A stretch of DNA of 64,000 nucleotides, taken from NCBI GenBank assembly GCA_023091665.1, contig JALJCQ010000012.1, forward strand, positions 2,852,001 through 2,916,000, written 5' to 3'. Each line of letters starts with the position of its first letter. Position 1 is the first letter of the stretch. Below the pieces are notes generated by a model. That model was not told where the DNA came from, did no database searches, and saw only the letters and a list, made by a program, of their open reading frames with translations. The DNA is from Pythium myriotylum. Taxonomy: Eukaryota > Oomycota > Peronosporomycetes > Pythiales > Pythiaceae. A program made the translations under genes and the position numbers. Of the stretch, positions 16,740-26,684 are shown one piece after another.

Positions 16740-17511
16740 TTATCGGCAGGATCCTGCCGAAGGCTGCCCCCAAAAGGGCGACGTCGACACGGGCCGTGCG
16801 CCGACCTTCGTCTCAACTTGCAGCTGGGCCCACCTCGCAAGCCACATCACGATCGGAAGAAGGGCGTCAACACCCGCCGGGATTTCAAGTGTATGATACG
16901 GCAGCGTTAACCAGCTGTGTTCGGGTCGATTGATGCGGGCCACTGGCTGCCATGCGAGTCCGTGATGGACCGAGACAACCACAACGCGATCTCGCCACCC
17001 CCCGTCCACGAGGGCTCGACTTGGTCGGTGCAATATCGAACTGCGTCGTCGTCGTTGTATGTGTCGTGACGACTGTCACTAAACCTGGCTCTCGCTCTTG
17101 GCCTTGCTCGTGCAGTCCTCGGAACACGTCGAAGCGGCCTTGAAAGCCGAAGCCATCCACTGTGAGGATTTGTTCCTTGGTGGCACAATCGAACACGTGG
17201 AAGAGGTCGCCGAGAGTCGAGACCACGCGGCGGATCTCGAGCAATGTGTCTCCGGTGGCCTCGTCGCGCACTTTGATCTTGTGAGTGACTGGGTTCTCGG
17301 ACACGCGCAGCGTCACCGGTGAGTCGAAGCACCAGCGACGGTCCAGGACGACGAGCGGCGTCTGGGTTTGCGGCACGAGAGTCACAGCGGAGAGGTCAGG
17401 GATGGTTCGAGGGTGGATGAGGTCGGCCTTCATTGGAGGAAGTTTGATTGTGGCTGCGAGCGGCCTGCGATGCTCATGAAGCGTTTTGGATTCGGCGGTG
17501 GACTCTACCAT
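16740..17511 (-). pseudogene. LURP-one-related (LOR) protein, frameshifted
   Basis: From Met 17511 the frame reads a typical LOR/tubby-like beta-barrel start: a VVLDRRWCFDSP strand, an HKIKVRDEATGDTLLEI strand pair and an FHVFDCATKEQILTVDG turn (residues about 50-120). After about residue 150 the frame loses similarity. In another frame (16740-17033) the family's C-terminal segment, ending in a hydrophobic helix with PAGVDALLPIVMWLA, reappears. At least one frameshift, near 17015, breaks the gene, unless an unrecognised intron is present. LOR proteins are common, multi-copy genes in oomycetes and plants; their biochemical role is unclear. It lies inside the inverted duplication, so it may have been carried there. 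Confidence 0.6.
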
Positions 17512-17807
17512 CCAATACCAAGCATCTATGGGTACTTGAAACGGTTATGAGCGGATATTCGTAGATACAATGTATAGTTCGTTTTTTTCCAAAACAAGTG
17601 GATTGTCTGGAGATCCTCATACATAAAATCTAAAGGGTTCAATCAGACAATGAGTCTCCACTACGCCATTTAACGGATGCAGTTCGTGTGTGTGGCGCGG
17701 ATGTGGGAGCGCAGGGCGTCATCACAGTTATCGAGCTCCTTCTACCACAGGAAACTGTTGACGTCAATGACATAGTACTCAGCGGTCGCGTACAAAGAGG
17801 TTAGAAA
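17512..17807. other. Non-coding spacer upstream of the LOR remnant
   Basis: About 300 bp between the LOR start and block B'. AT-richer than the gene. Nothing recognisable. Confidence 0.4.
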
Positions 17808-17961
17808 ACAAACAGAACACAAAACACATCGTCTTGTCACCGCAATACCTTCAGATCTTGAGACTGTTAGACCCTGCGACCGTGACCTTGTCAATACAAT
17901 GTCGTCCTGTTCAAACACGACGGCATAAATGAAAAGAATCATTCTATCGTTGACTTGATTC
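17808..17961 (-). repeat. Inner inverted-repeat block B'
   Basis: Inverted copy of 16483-16637, directly contiguous with arm A'. Confidence 0.85.
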
Positions 17962-18590
17962 AATTCATTCGTTGGGCGTGGTCGTGGAGCTGCTCTGTCG
18001 ACTCATTGAATTGAGCCCACTTGAATTGAACTGGATCCAACTGAGTCCGAATCCGAATCCCATGCAACTCGAACTCGAACTCGAACTCGACTTCGAAATC
18101 GAATTGGATACGAATCGAGGTGGTCTCGATCCATTCGAGGCTGCTCGAATCCGATCTCTTTCTCCATGCTCTGCGTCCATTCCTCCGACGCTACATTCGA
18201 CACATCGATCGAGGAGCTTGGCCCCACTTCCGTCCGCCAAAGTGGGCTCTTGCGCGTCGACGCCAAGAAAACCACTCGTCGATGATCACCACATCCAACA
18301 CACAGAGCAGCATCAACAAAATCCACATCGACGACCGAATCGACAGAAAGAATGAAAGTCGATGGATCGTACCGTACAGTATTGATATTCGATCGGCCTC
18401 CAATCGATCTGCCTGTCTCGCTCAGTCTCTCGGTCTCTCGGTCTCTCCGGCGAATCGGAAGCCAAACACGCAAAACGCACAGCAGAACGCAGAACGCAGA
18501 ACGCAGACCCCTGTGTCCCTGTGTCGCTGTGTCCGTTGCCATCCGCATCAAGTCCGCATCCAACGAGAAAGGACGCGTGCAGTACATACT
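17962..18590 (-). repeat. Right arm (A') of large inverted duplication
   Basis: Inverted, near-identical copy of 13954-14592. It ends just upstream of the promoter region of the ORF at 18927. Confidence 0.9.
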
Positions 18591-18926
18591 GTACACCAGT
18601 CTCCACTCCAAGAGAACTAACTGCACAGACCGACCCAATCACGTGCCTCCGAAACGCCTCAGCCCTACACCTAGAAAGTTCGAACACTCCACGAGCTCTT
18701 GCGCGAGAGCCAAAGATCTCGCCTGCTCACCCCTCCTCGGCCCCATCGACCCCGCTGCCACACCACGTCGCCCCTCCGTACCCATACTATCGAGACCCTG
18801 GATCCCCCCCCCTCGCCGACTCCATTCCCAACATCCGCTCCGCCAACCAAGCAAGCCACACCTCCCTCCCTCCCTCCCTCCCTCCTCCCGCTCCATCCTC
18901 TCCGACAACACAAGACAAGCGCCACC

Positions 18927-19290
18927 ATGACCACCGCCATGGACTTCGCGCTCTTCCTCGTCGACTTGATCGTCCACATCATCTTGACGGGTCTCCACGG
19001 CGCGCTCCAGGTCTTCCACTGGGCCGCCATCTACGGCCACTTCTGCGACGCTCTCGAAGACCTCGCCGAGCTCCACCTCCTCGCGGCCATCGACGCTGCG
19101 GCGGCCCACCTCCTCGTGCTTCTGCGCGCACTGCGGCGGACGCTGCGCCACCTAGGCCGCATGGCCCGCGCGCTCGCCGATCTCGCCGATCTCGCGCTCC
19201 TCACGGCTCGTCGGGTCGTCTCGCACGCATCGATCGCGCTCGTCGCCGTCGCGGCACTCGTCGCCAAGACGCTTAATATTGTGGGGTGGT
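18927..19290 (+). pseudogene. Helical hydrophobic protein, 3' end lost (unrecognised)
   Basis: ATG at 18927 in a good context (GCCACCATG). About 115 residues, rich in Ala, Leu, His and Arg, form long amphipathic or membrane-associated helices (FALFLVDLIVHIILTGLHGA; later repeated LADLADLALL). The 5' flank is pyrimidine-rich (CCCTCCCTCC), as in oomycete core promoters. After about 19270 the frame runs through a GGAC/GGAA microsatellite and then out of frame into a polygalacturonase tail, so the original 3' end is probably lost. Function unknown. Confidence 0.45.
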
Positions 19291-19332
19291 CTTGTTGCTG
19301 GCCATCCAGCAACATGGCTCCACTTCATGGAA

Positions 19333-19377
19333 GAAAGGACGGACGGACGGAGAAGGACGGACGGAAGGAAGGAAGGA
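19333..19377. repeat. GGAC/GGAA tetranucleotide tract
   Basis: Tandem GGAC then GGAA units at the seam between the helical ORF and the polygalacturonase fragment. Confidence 0.85.
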
Positions 19378-19428
19378 ATCGCGGCGTCAATTCTTTGATG
19401 GAGTTGATTCAATTCATTCCTTGGACCA

Positions 19429-19851
19429 GTGGCCGGTTGGACCACGATCGGTGGGGCTGCCGTCGACAACACCGACACGGTCTCGGGCATGATTGTCAGT
19501 GGCAACCAGATCACCAACAGCGCCAATGGGCTGCGCATCAAGACCATCGTCGGGCTCGAAGGCCTGGTCTACAACGCCACGTACACCGACAACACGCTCA
19601 CGGACGTGGATAATGCGATCGTGATGCACTCGGACTATGACAAGGAAAAAGGAAGATATGCGGGCACGGTGTCTAGCAAGGTGGGCATCAAGGACATCAC
19701 CATCTCGGGTGTTACCGGAACGGCCACGAATTTGTACGATGTCTTGGTGAATCCGAGTGTGGTATCGGACTGGAAGTGGTCGGGGATCAGTGTGTCGGCT
19801 AAGACCACGGGCACTTGTAGCGGCGAGCCCAGCTCGGTTTCCTGCACCTGA
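19429..19851 (+). pseudogene. Polygalacturonase (GH28) C-terminal fragment
   Basis: About 140 codons with the beta-helix coil repeats of the C-terminal third of GH28 pectinases: VSGNQITNSANGLRIKT, GIKDITISGVTGTATNLYDV and a Cys-containing end (TGTCSGEPSSVSC). The fragment resembles oomycete secreted endopolygalacturonases, which cut pectin. The catalytic Asp residues and the signal peptide belong to the missing N-terminal two thirds, so it cannot be active. The break lies about 19425, after a microsatellite. A 21-bp stretch at about 19403 (TTGATTCAATTCATTC) also occurs at the inner end of arm A', a possible recombination footprint. Confidence 0.75.
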
Positions 19852-20009
19852 GAAATCGGTGGCAGTGACGACTAAACAGCAATGACGACAGCGACAACGC
19901 TGAAGCAATCACTAATCCAACCAGATTTGTTGTGGCTACCGATGATCCCGACTGTCGTCGACACGCTCTTTGCATGAACAGAAAACGACACAAGCTCTTC
20001 TTGGGATCA

Positions 20010-20047
<38 letters not shown>

Positions 20048-21463
20048 GTTCTTCTCTCTCTCCCTTGTCTCACGATCACAACTCACACGCTCACGATACA
20101 CACCCTGTCCATTTCACTCTCGCACGTAGTGCTCCGACCACCTCACTAGTACTAGTACTACTTACTACTACCTACTGCTACTGGTACTACTACTATTAGT
20201 TCTGCGTACGCGAGTGTGTGGTCCCCGAACTGATCTCGGTCGTGTTCACGAACTCGCGGCAATGTCGCGCTCGCCATGCGACAACTCAGACAGCTTTACA
20301 CGAACTCTCATGTACAGTAAGTTCGTACTGGATTACGGAGCAAGACATGACCCACGAAGCCACTGGCGTGACGGCATGGCAAAAGAATCGTGTCACCGAT
20401 ATTATCCGTATCCTTGTCATCCATATGGAAAAGGCGCGGATCGCCATTCCGTCGGATTACTGAGCATCCACAGCTGGAGCCCCAACGCAGCACAGCACAG
20501 CACAGCCTTGGCTTGACTTGACTTGGCTTGCATGGCCTGCTGACTGTCTCAGGGACATCTCATGTATGCGGACTATACAGAATTCCGTCGTCGTCGAGCT
20601 CTTCACCGCGGAGGTGATTGAGACGGCGGGCCTCGACGCTGAGTCTTTCGATATCAAACTTAGTTTTAAAGGTCTCTGTTTGGATCCCGCGTATTCGGGC
20701 ATGCGGAAGCATGCTCCTGGTTTCGTCGCCACTCACGGATCCAGTGTACCAATCTGTGATCAAGCGTACCAATCTGTTGCAGACGACTGTGTGTGTCAGT
20801 AGCCGCCTGGGTTGGCCTAACGAAATATGGATGTACGCATTCTCAACTTCGCATGCATTTGCAGTTGATCGGTTCACAGATTCTACAAATCTGCTCACCG
20901 TGTACAAAACGCCACCGATCCCAAGTCGGCGAGTCGGCAAGATCGGGTTGCGGCACCGATTCCGAGTCGACGAGTCGGCGAGATCAGATTGCGCCACGGC
21001 GCAATGGCGCCATGGTCTGACACCTGTGCTTGAGAAGGCTCTGTCACGTCATCCTCCACACAGCTGCTAGCTGCTACGGGACGCCACCACACACGGACTT
21101 GGCCACGTCGTTTGTGTGGCTGCGTGCAATCAGTACGCACCCCATGGTGGCCTGCTGGTTGCCCTGTACGGTTTCGACACCTCGAGTTTTTCGTGTCGAG
21201 CTGCCGGCCCAACCAGACACGAGGGTTCGAGAGTTCCTCTCGGCTGATACGCTGACTAGTGGGTGACTGTAGCAGATCGACGTGGCGTCATCCGTGTAAG
21301 CGTCCCGATGCGAGACGTGGTCGGGATCTTGCATCGCTCGTAATTAATCCGACTCCTCCAGTGGTTCCAGCATTTCCGGCGAGTGAAGTCCGGAGTGGTG
21401 CCCTAACACGTGCCATGTCGTCTTTTCTCTTTGCCTATCCGCTTTCCTTTCACTTTGATCCCT

Positions 21464-21523
<60 letters not shown>

Positions 21524-22138
21524 AGATGCTCGTTCGGGGGCGATTTCTACTCAAGAGCGCCTTGCGCGATGGCGATGGCAGTGCACGACCTCACGAGGCC
21601 CTGCGAGTGCCGTACAACGATACCGACGCACGAGAGCCAAGAGTCAAGAGCCACGAAAGAGCCAAGATCCCAAGTTGGCGATCGATTTCGTCACAGTCAG
21701 ATTCGAGGCGTGGCTCTACGATGATTGCACACTCAGCCCTGTTTATACCTGAATCCTGGAGTTTAGGGCTTAATACTGGTCTTGTCTTGTCTTCCCATGG
21801 GTGGCGTCGCGCTGTGGAATGCACAGGACAACACAAATGAAAGAAGGATCCGATATCGTTTTCCCCGGCTCCAAAATTGATGTCTCACTTAACGCGCCAC
21901 AATGCTTCGAGTCACATCTGCTCTATCCCAATAAAACAGCAGCCGCGAACTTCGTTGTAGCTCCTTCTCAAGTCGGTTGTTTCGCTTTCATTCGAAGCGC
22001 ACCGTTTCAAGAACTTGTTGTATCCCAACTCCGCAGAGTATGCAATCAATGCAGAGTCTCAAAACAGATTATATTCTCATCCAGTCAAATAAACTCGTTG
22101 TGATCTATTACTCGACGAGGCTGCCTCTCATTACCACT
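19852..22138. other. Long intergenic region with microsatellites
   Basis: 2.3 kb without a convincing gene. It holds (CT)n at 20013-20044, an ACT-rich tract at about 20140-20200, (TC)n then (CA)n at 21470-21522, and imperfect GGCGAGTCGG-type repeats at about 20920-20985. Open frames such as 20518-20802 (+) lack domain features and overlap others on both strands. Confidence 0.6.
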
Positions 22139-23473
22139 TCAAATGATATTCAGCACTCGCAGTCGGCTCTCATACTCGTTGCGACCGATGTAGCAGCCAA
22201 TGAGCGCGCGATCACCACCCTCAAACGCGTCGCGGCCGTGCATGACACGCTGGTTGTCTACCAGAATCATGTCCCCGACGCCGAGCTTGACGCGGAACTC
22301 CATCTTCGGGTCGCGCATGATGCGGAGCAGCTCGTCGTGGTAGCGGTAGAACTGATCCACTTGATCGAACGACAAGTGCGTGAGTGGTGCGCGGTCATAG
22401 TCATTATGGCGGAACTGCACAACGTTGCCTGCGTGGTCGAGCTTGATGATGGGTTCCATGGTGGCCAGGTGTGCGTCGTTGTCGTACGTGAAGTAGTGCA
22501 GCGGAGTCGTCGCGAGAAAGTCGAACGCGGCGCGGTTCTGGCGACGCAACGTCTCCACTAGATGGAACGAGTCGATGTATCGTGAGGCACCGCCCTCGCC
22601 TGCTTGCGCAATGCAGTTGAAGATCTGCAGACCTGGCGGATCCCGAATGTACGTGCCGTCTGTGTGGTGCAGCAGCTCGAGGTTCGTCGACGCTGTATCG
22701 TTGTACTCTTGCTCCTCATTCTGCGGGTTCGTCGTCCACATTGTCCCATATATCGTCTCGAGAACGAACCCGATTTTGCGGGAGAAGCGCTCGGTCTCGT
22801 CCATGGAAGACGGCGTCGAGTGGACCATGGCGAGTCCGTACTTGTGTAAGTCCTCCATCACGGGCTTGATATCGTCGATGACATCAGCAAACGCGTGACG
22901 CGGAAGCTGTAAGGTCGCTCCTTCCCACAACTCCTTTCCGCGCAGTGTCTGTTGGCGATGGTTATTTGGGTACGATGTAGGATCGACGCCATACGCTTGG
23001 TCCCGCAGCCACTGCGCATCGAACTCACTCGCTGTGCACGTCGTTCCTCGCTGCTCCACCAAAGCCCCAGTAAGTACACGACAGCGCCAGTATGCTCCGT
23101 CTCAACGATTATCACCCACCACCGAGTTGAGCCAGTTGATGGCGATGCTGGCGTTGTCGTGCGAGACGCCGAGTGAGGTCATCTGCGGATCCGTCGGGAT
23201 CGAGGCCGTGTCCACTTGGCGCTGGCGCGTCGACGGGTGGAGGCACGCGGCGCACGTGCAATGGTCGCGCAGCCATTTCTTGTGGAACTTGGCCGAGAAC
23301 TCGTCGTCCCACGTGACACGCACGGCTCGTTGGTCGGCGAGCTCTTCGACGCGCGCCACGCGCGGCGCAGCGACGCCGTTCGCGAAGGTGCGCGTGAGCG
23401 CAAAAGCGAGCTTGGCGGGCGCGCTGGCGGCCCGCAGCGCCGCGCATCGGCGCGCGACGGCCGTGGCGAGCAT
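22139..23473 (-). CDS. Trimethyllysine dioxygenase-like Fe(II)/2-oxoglutarate oxygenase
   Basis: Two exons: 23120-23473 and 22139-23050, intron about 69 bp (GTGGGT...CAG; the 3' site could be 3 bp earlier). 421 aa. The N-terminus is Ala/Arg-rich and looks like a mitochondrial presequence. Next comes a small zinc-binding domain (LRDHCTCAACLHP, residues about 80-95), then the TauD-type oxygenase fold. Iron ligands H247-x-D249 and H389 and the 2-oxoglutarate Arg near 400 are present. Length and layout match trimethyllysine hydroxylase, first step of carnitine synthesis; gamma-butyrobetaine hydroxylase is the close alternative. The predicted mitochondrial location favours the former. A longer open frame upstream (to 23611) is probably 5' UTR. 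Divergent from the RCC1 gene across 265 bp. Confidence 0.85.
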
Positions 23474-23738
23474 GGCGACTGGCTGCGGAGCGATCGGCGA
23501 CTGCGCTGCAAAGCAGCGAGCCGTCAGACTCACGTGGGGCGCTGCTTCAAGGCGCAAGACACGCACTTGTTTACGAGGAGCTCCTCGCGGTGATTGGGCT
23601 TGTCCACGCACGACACACAGATGGTTTGCAACCGCTGGATGGTGTGGACCACATGAGGTGGAGAGGCTTCACTTGAGTGACGTTGTAAAAATAGCGCGTA
23701 GTGTCACTATTTGAAGCCATGACCCCGCGAACGGCAAC
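23474..23738. promoter_or_regulatory. Bidirectional promoter region
   Basis: 265 bp between two divergent start codons (oxygenase and RCC1-repeat protein); both must draw their promoters from it. No single motif stands out. Confidence 0.5.
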
Positions 23739-26567
23739 ATGGAGACCGCGCGCCGAGACGCGTCGCTAGCGGCGTCCTGTGCGCGCCCCAGCGACGCTGC
23801 GCCGCTTTCGCGTCGGCGAGAAGAAGAAGAAGACGAGGCGCTGTCGGATGCCGTCGCTGCGCTCGCGAACGACGCTCTGGAAGGCGAGCACGACGACGAT
23901 GAAGACGACGACGACCAAGTGCAAGACGACGCGTCGCGGAGTCGACGGCGCCGCACGACGAGCGCGTTCAACCGCTCGAACGGACTCGTGCTCAGCGCGA
24001 CGTACCTCACGGTCACGTACGGCGGCGCGCCGGCGTACTACTCGCTCTGGCTCGGCGAGCAGTGCACGTCGACCGTGGTCGTGCACCTGCAGTTCCTCGG
24101 CGACGCGCAGGCCGGCGGCAAGGCCGTCGGGGTGCGTCTCTCGTGCGACCGCCTCGAGTTCACGCCGCGCAACTTCCGCGAGCCGCAGATCGTGCGCGTG
24201 GAGATGGCCGAGCCCTGCGGCGGCTCGCACATGGTGGTGCATCGCGTCTTCAGCCTCGACAAGAACTACGACCGCCTCGAGTCGCCCACGCTCGTGGTCA
24301 AGACCGAGCGCAGCGCCGTCGGCTCGCTGCTTTCGCTCGGTGGTATGCTCGTCCACAAGCGGAAGAACGCGCAGGGCGAGCCCATGGCCCCGCGGCTCGC
24401 GGCGAACCGCACGATCGATCTAGCGACGGCGCTCGCGTCGGCGGCTGCCGCAGCGTCCGTAGCGCAGGCGGTGGCGACCGCAACGCAGGACGGTGACTCG
24501 CTCTTGGTCGCGTCTTCGTCTCAGCAGCAGCAATTGGAGGCGTCGCCGGTATTCGCGAGCCATCTCGCGGCTGGCCACAGCTTCTCGGCGGTCGTGGTTA
24601 AGCCCCAGTGCGGCGTCGAGGCTGTGCTCGTGTGGGGTATGAACGCCAACGGCGAGCTTGGCGTCGGCTCGACGACACCTACGATCGAGCCCGTGCCTCT
24701 CGCACTGCCACCCACGCCGCATTCCGAGCCGGTAAGTGTTGCGAGCATCTCGTGTGGAAAGCACCATGCCGCGCTCGTGACAACCCATGGCAGACTCTTC
24801 ACGTGGGGGAACAACAAGCACGGTCAGCTCGGGATCGGAGACTTCTCGAACGCGGACGCTCCGCGCGAGGTAGCCTTTGCTGGTGCGCTCTTTCGCACGC
24901 GACAGCGCGCATTACGCATAAATCACGCGCTCGATCATGCCGCGGCCAACGTGACGCAGGTTGCGTGTGGCTCCTTCCACACGCTCTTTGTCACACACCA
25001 GCAGCACGTGTTAGCTATGGGCTACAATCAGGCCGGACAGCTCGGCCTCGGTCACCGGCTCCAGCAGCTCAAGGGCTGGCGCAGCTGCACACCTGCGATG
25101 GTCGAGACGCTGCGCGATAGCTGCATTCTTGACCTCGCGGCCGGCCAGAACCACAGCGCATGCGTGCTCAGCAACGGTGACGTCTTCGTTTGGGGTTGCG
25201 GTGGCGATGGACGCCTCGGAGTGCCATTGCGAGCGCGCCAGAGTGAGTGCGAGGTTTCCCCCGTGCCCGTGCAGGCCCTCAGGGACGTTGGTGTTAAGGC
25301 TCGCGCCGTACGATGTGGCGCTCGCCACACAGCTGTGCTCTCGGACCGAGATCTACTCTACCTATGGGGCGCCAACGAATTCGGACAACTCGGCCTCGGC
25401 GACAAGCGAGCGCGTGTGCGGCCCAATCTCCATACCTTTCCTGCTTTCGTCAACGAAGGTGTCGTGGACGTGGCGCTCGGCGAGTTCCACTCGGCCTGCG
25501 TCACTTGGGCGGGCGACGCGTACATCTGGGGTCTCGACCTTAGTGGCGACCAGTCCACGCATCTTGACCAGCGGTGCACGCCGGAATGTGTGCTGCTGCC
25601 GGAGAACGAAGGCGCCCTGCGAGTGGCATGTGGGTGGGCACATACCAATGTCATCACTCAGGCGTCTCGCGAGAATGGAAGGCCACAAATGCACGTTCAC
25701 CGACGCAAGGAACAGGCTCGGCAGTTCGCGGCTAGACAGCAAGAAGCTGCTAAGTGGCGACGTGTGACGAACGCGCTCACGATAATGGGGAGACGCCAAC
25801 GGAACGGTCGGGGCAACGGGAAATCAGCTAGTCCCAAGGCGAATAAAATAAGCTTTGCGCAGGTTGTGAGCAGTGCGTGGTCACAGAGCGGGAGATGGCT
25901 CAATCAACAACACGACGACGAAGAAATAGCGCGGCTTGCTAGGGTGCTAGCAGAGGCATTCGTTAGAGGAGTGGCGGATGAGGGGATCAAGCGAGTGAAT
26001 GAAAGAAGGCCGTCTGCAAGGAGCCAACGGAGGAAGAAGGAGAAAAAGCGGACAGCGAGGATTCCCTTGCGAGCCAGACCGCCGAAACCCGTTTCGCAGG
26101 GAGTGTTCTTTCAGAACGCTCTTCACATGCATCCTCCACCACGCATCCCCCCTCCGTGCGGTCTACCTTCAGCTTCTTCCCCACGTCAAATATTTCAAAG
26201 CATATCAACCACCAACGAGGACGTCTCATTATCTCCGAGACCGACGCCACCTCCTTCATGCTCTCGAAAGACTAGCGCTCCTCTTGCGTCTCGCTCTCCT
26301 CGATCTCTTCGCAGTCCAGCCACTGCGGGGTATTTGGTCGCAGATACCTCAAAGGAATCGCTCACCTCATCCTGCGCGAGTCTATTGTCCACTCTTCAAG
26401 ATGATCAGGGAGAAGAAGAATACGAGGTGCGTCCCCCAGCGCTGTCGAAGCCACAAGTGTCCAAGCGTCTTACCGTCATTGAGTCTCTGCTGTATAAGCC
26501 AAGCTTCTCGCTTGCGAGCCATTTGGCAGGCGGTGTCCGAGAAGTGAGGTATCGCCCGTTGCGATAG
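23739..26567 (+). CDS. RCC1-repeat (regulator of chromosome condensation-like) protein
   Basis: 942 aa, single exon. Residues 1-80 are acidic and disordered (EEEEDEA, DDDEDDDD). Residues about 80-205 form a beta-rich domain. Residues about 285-650 hold at least six RCC1 blades, each with a W-G-x-N-x-x-G-Q-L-G-like core (for example WGNNKHGQLGIGD, WGANEFGQLGLGD) and a following CG-x-x-H-T/S strand; they close into a seven-bladed propeller. The last 290 residues are basic, then Ser/Pro-rich and probably unstructured. RCC1 propellers serve as guanine-nucleotide exchange factors or protein docking platforms. Without an alignment I cannot say which partner is used; this long tailed form is not the canonical nuclear RCC1. 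The next gene starts 118 bp downstream on the same strand. Confidence 0.88.
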   Translation: METARRDASLAASCARPSDAAPLSRRREEEEDEALSDAVAALANDALEGEHDDDEDDDDQVQDDASRSRRRRTTSAFNRSNGLVLSATYLTVTYGGAPAYYSLWLGEQCTSTVVVHLQFLGDAQAGGKAVGVRLSCDRLEFTPRNFREPQIVRVEMAEPCGGSHMVVHRVFSLDKNYDRLESPTLVVKTERSAVGSLLSLGGMLVHKRKNAQGEPMAPRLAANRTIDLATALASAAAAASVAQAVATATQDGDSLLVASSSQQQQLEASPVFASHLAAGHSFSAVVVKPQCGVEAVLVWGMNANGELGVGSTTPTIEPVPLALPPTPHSEPVSVASISCGKHHAALVTTHGRLFTWGNNKHGQLGIGDFSNADAPREVAFAGALFRTRQRALRINHALDHAAANVTQVACGSFHTLFVTHQQHVLAMGYNQAGQLGLGHRLQQLKGWRSCTPAMVETLRDSCILDLAAGQNHSACVLSNGDVFVWGCGGDGRLGVPLRARQSECEVSPVPVQALRDVGVKARAVRCGARHTAVLSDRDLLYLWGANEFGQLGLGDKRARVRPNLHTFPAFVNEGVVDVALGEFHSACVTWAGDAYIWGLDLSGDQSTHLDQRCTPECVLLPENEGALRVACGWAHTNVITQASRENGRPQMHVHRRKEQARQFAARQQEAAKWRRVTNALTIMGRRQRNGRGNGKSASPKANKISFAQVVSSAWSQSGRWLNQQHDDEEIARLARVLAEAFVRGVADEGIKRVNERRPSARSQRRKKEKKRTARIPLRARPPKPVSQGVFFQNALHMHPPPRIPPPCGLPSASSPRQIFQSISTTNEDVSLSPRPTPPPSCSRKTSAPLASRSPRSLRSPATAGYLVADTSKESLTSSCASLLSTLQDDQGEEEYEVRPPALSKPQVSKRLTVIESLLYKPSFSLASHLAGGVREVRYRPLR

Positions 26568-26684
26568 TTCGATCTCCATTGTGTTGCTAATTTTGACGGC
26601 TCCTGTCAACGGCGTTTTGTAACTTCTCTTGCTCTATGACCTAATCGTATCCTCGCTGATCATCAAACTGGCCAACGCCCCACG

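Noticed and set aside
13954..18590. Target-site duplication around the inverted arms
   Set aside because: Outer flanks of A and A' show no common 8-9 bp; a MULE origin stays unproven.
20013..21522. CT/CA tracts as a CRISPR or satellite array
   Set aside because: Simple microsatellites without spacers or longer repeat unit.
23766..24356. 196-aa minus-strand open frame
   Set aside because: Antisense of the RCC1-repeat gene's N-terminal part; no features.
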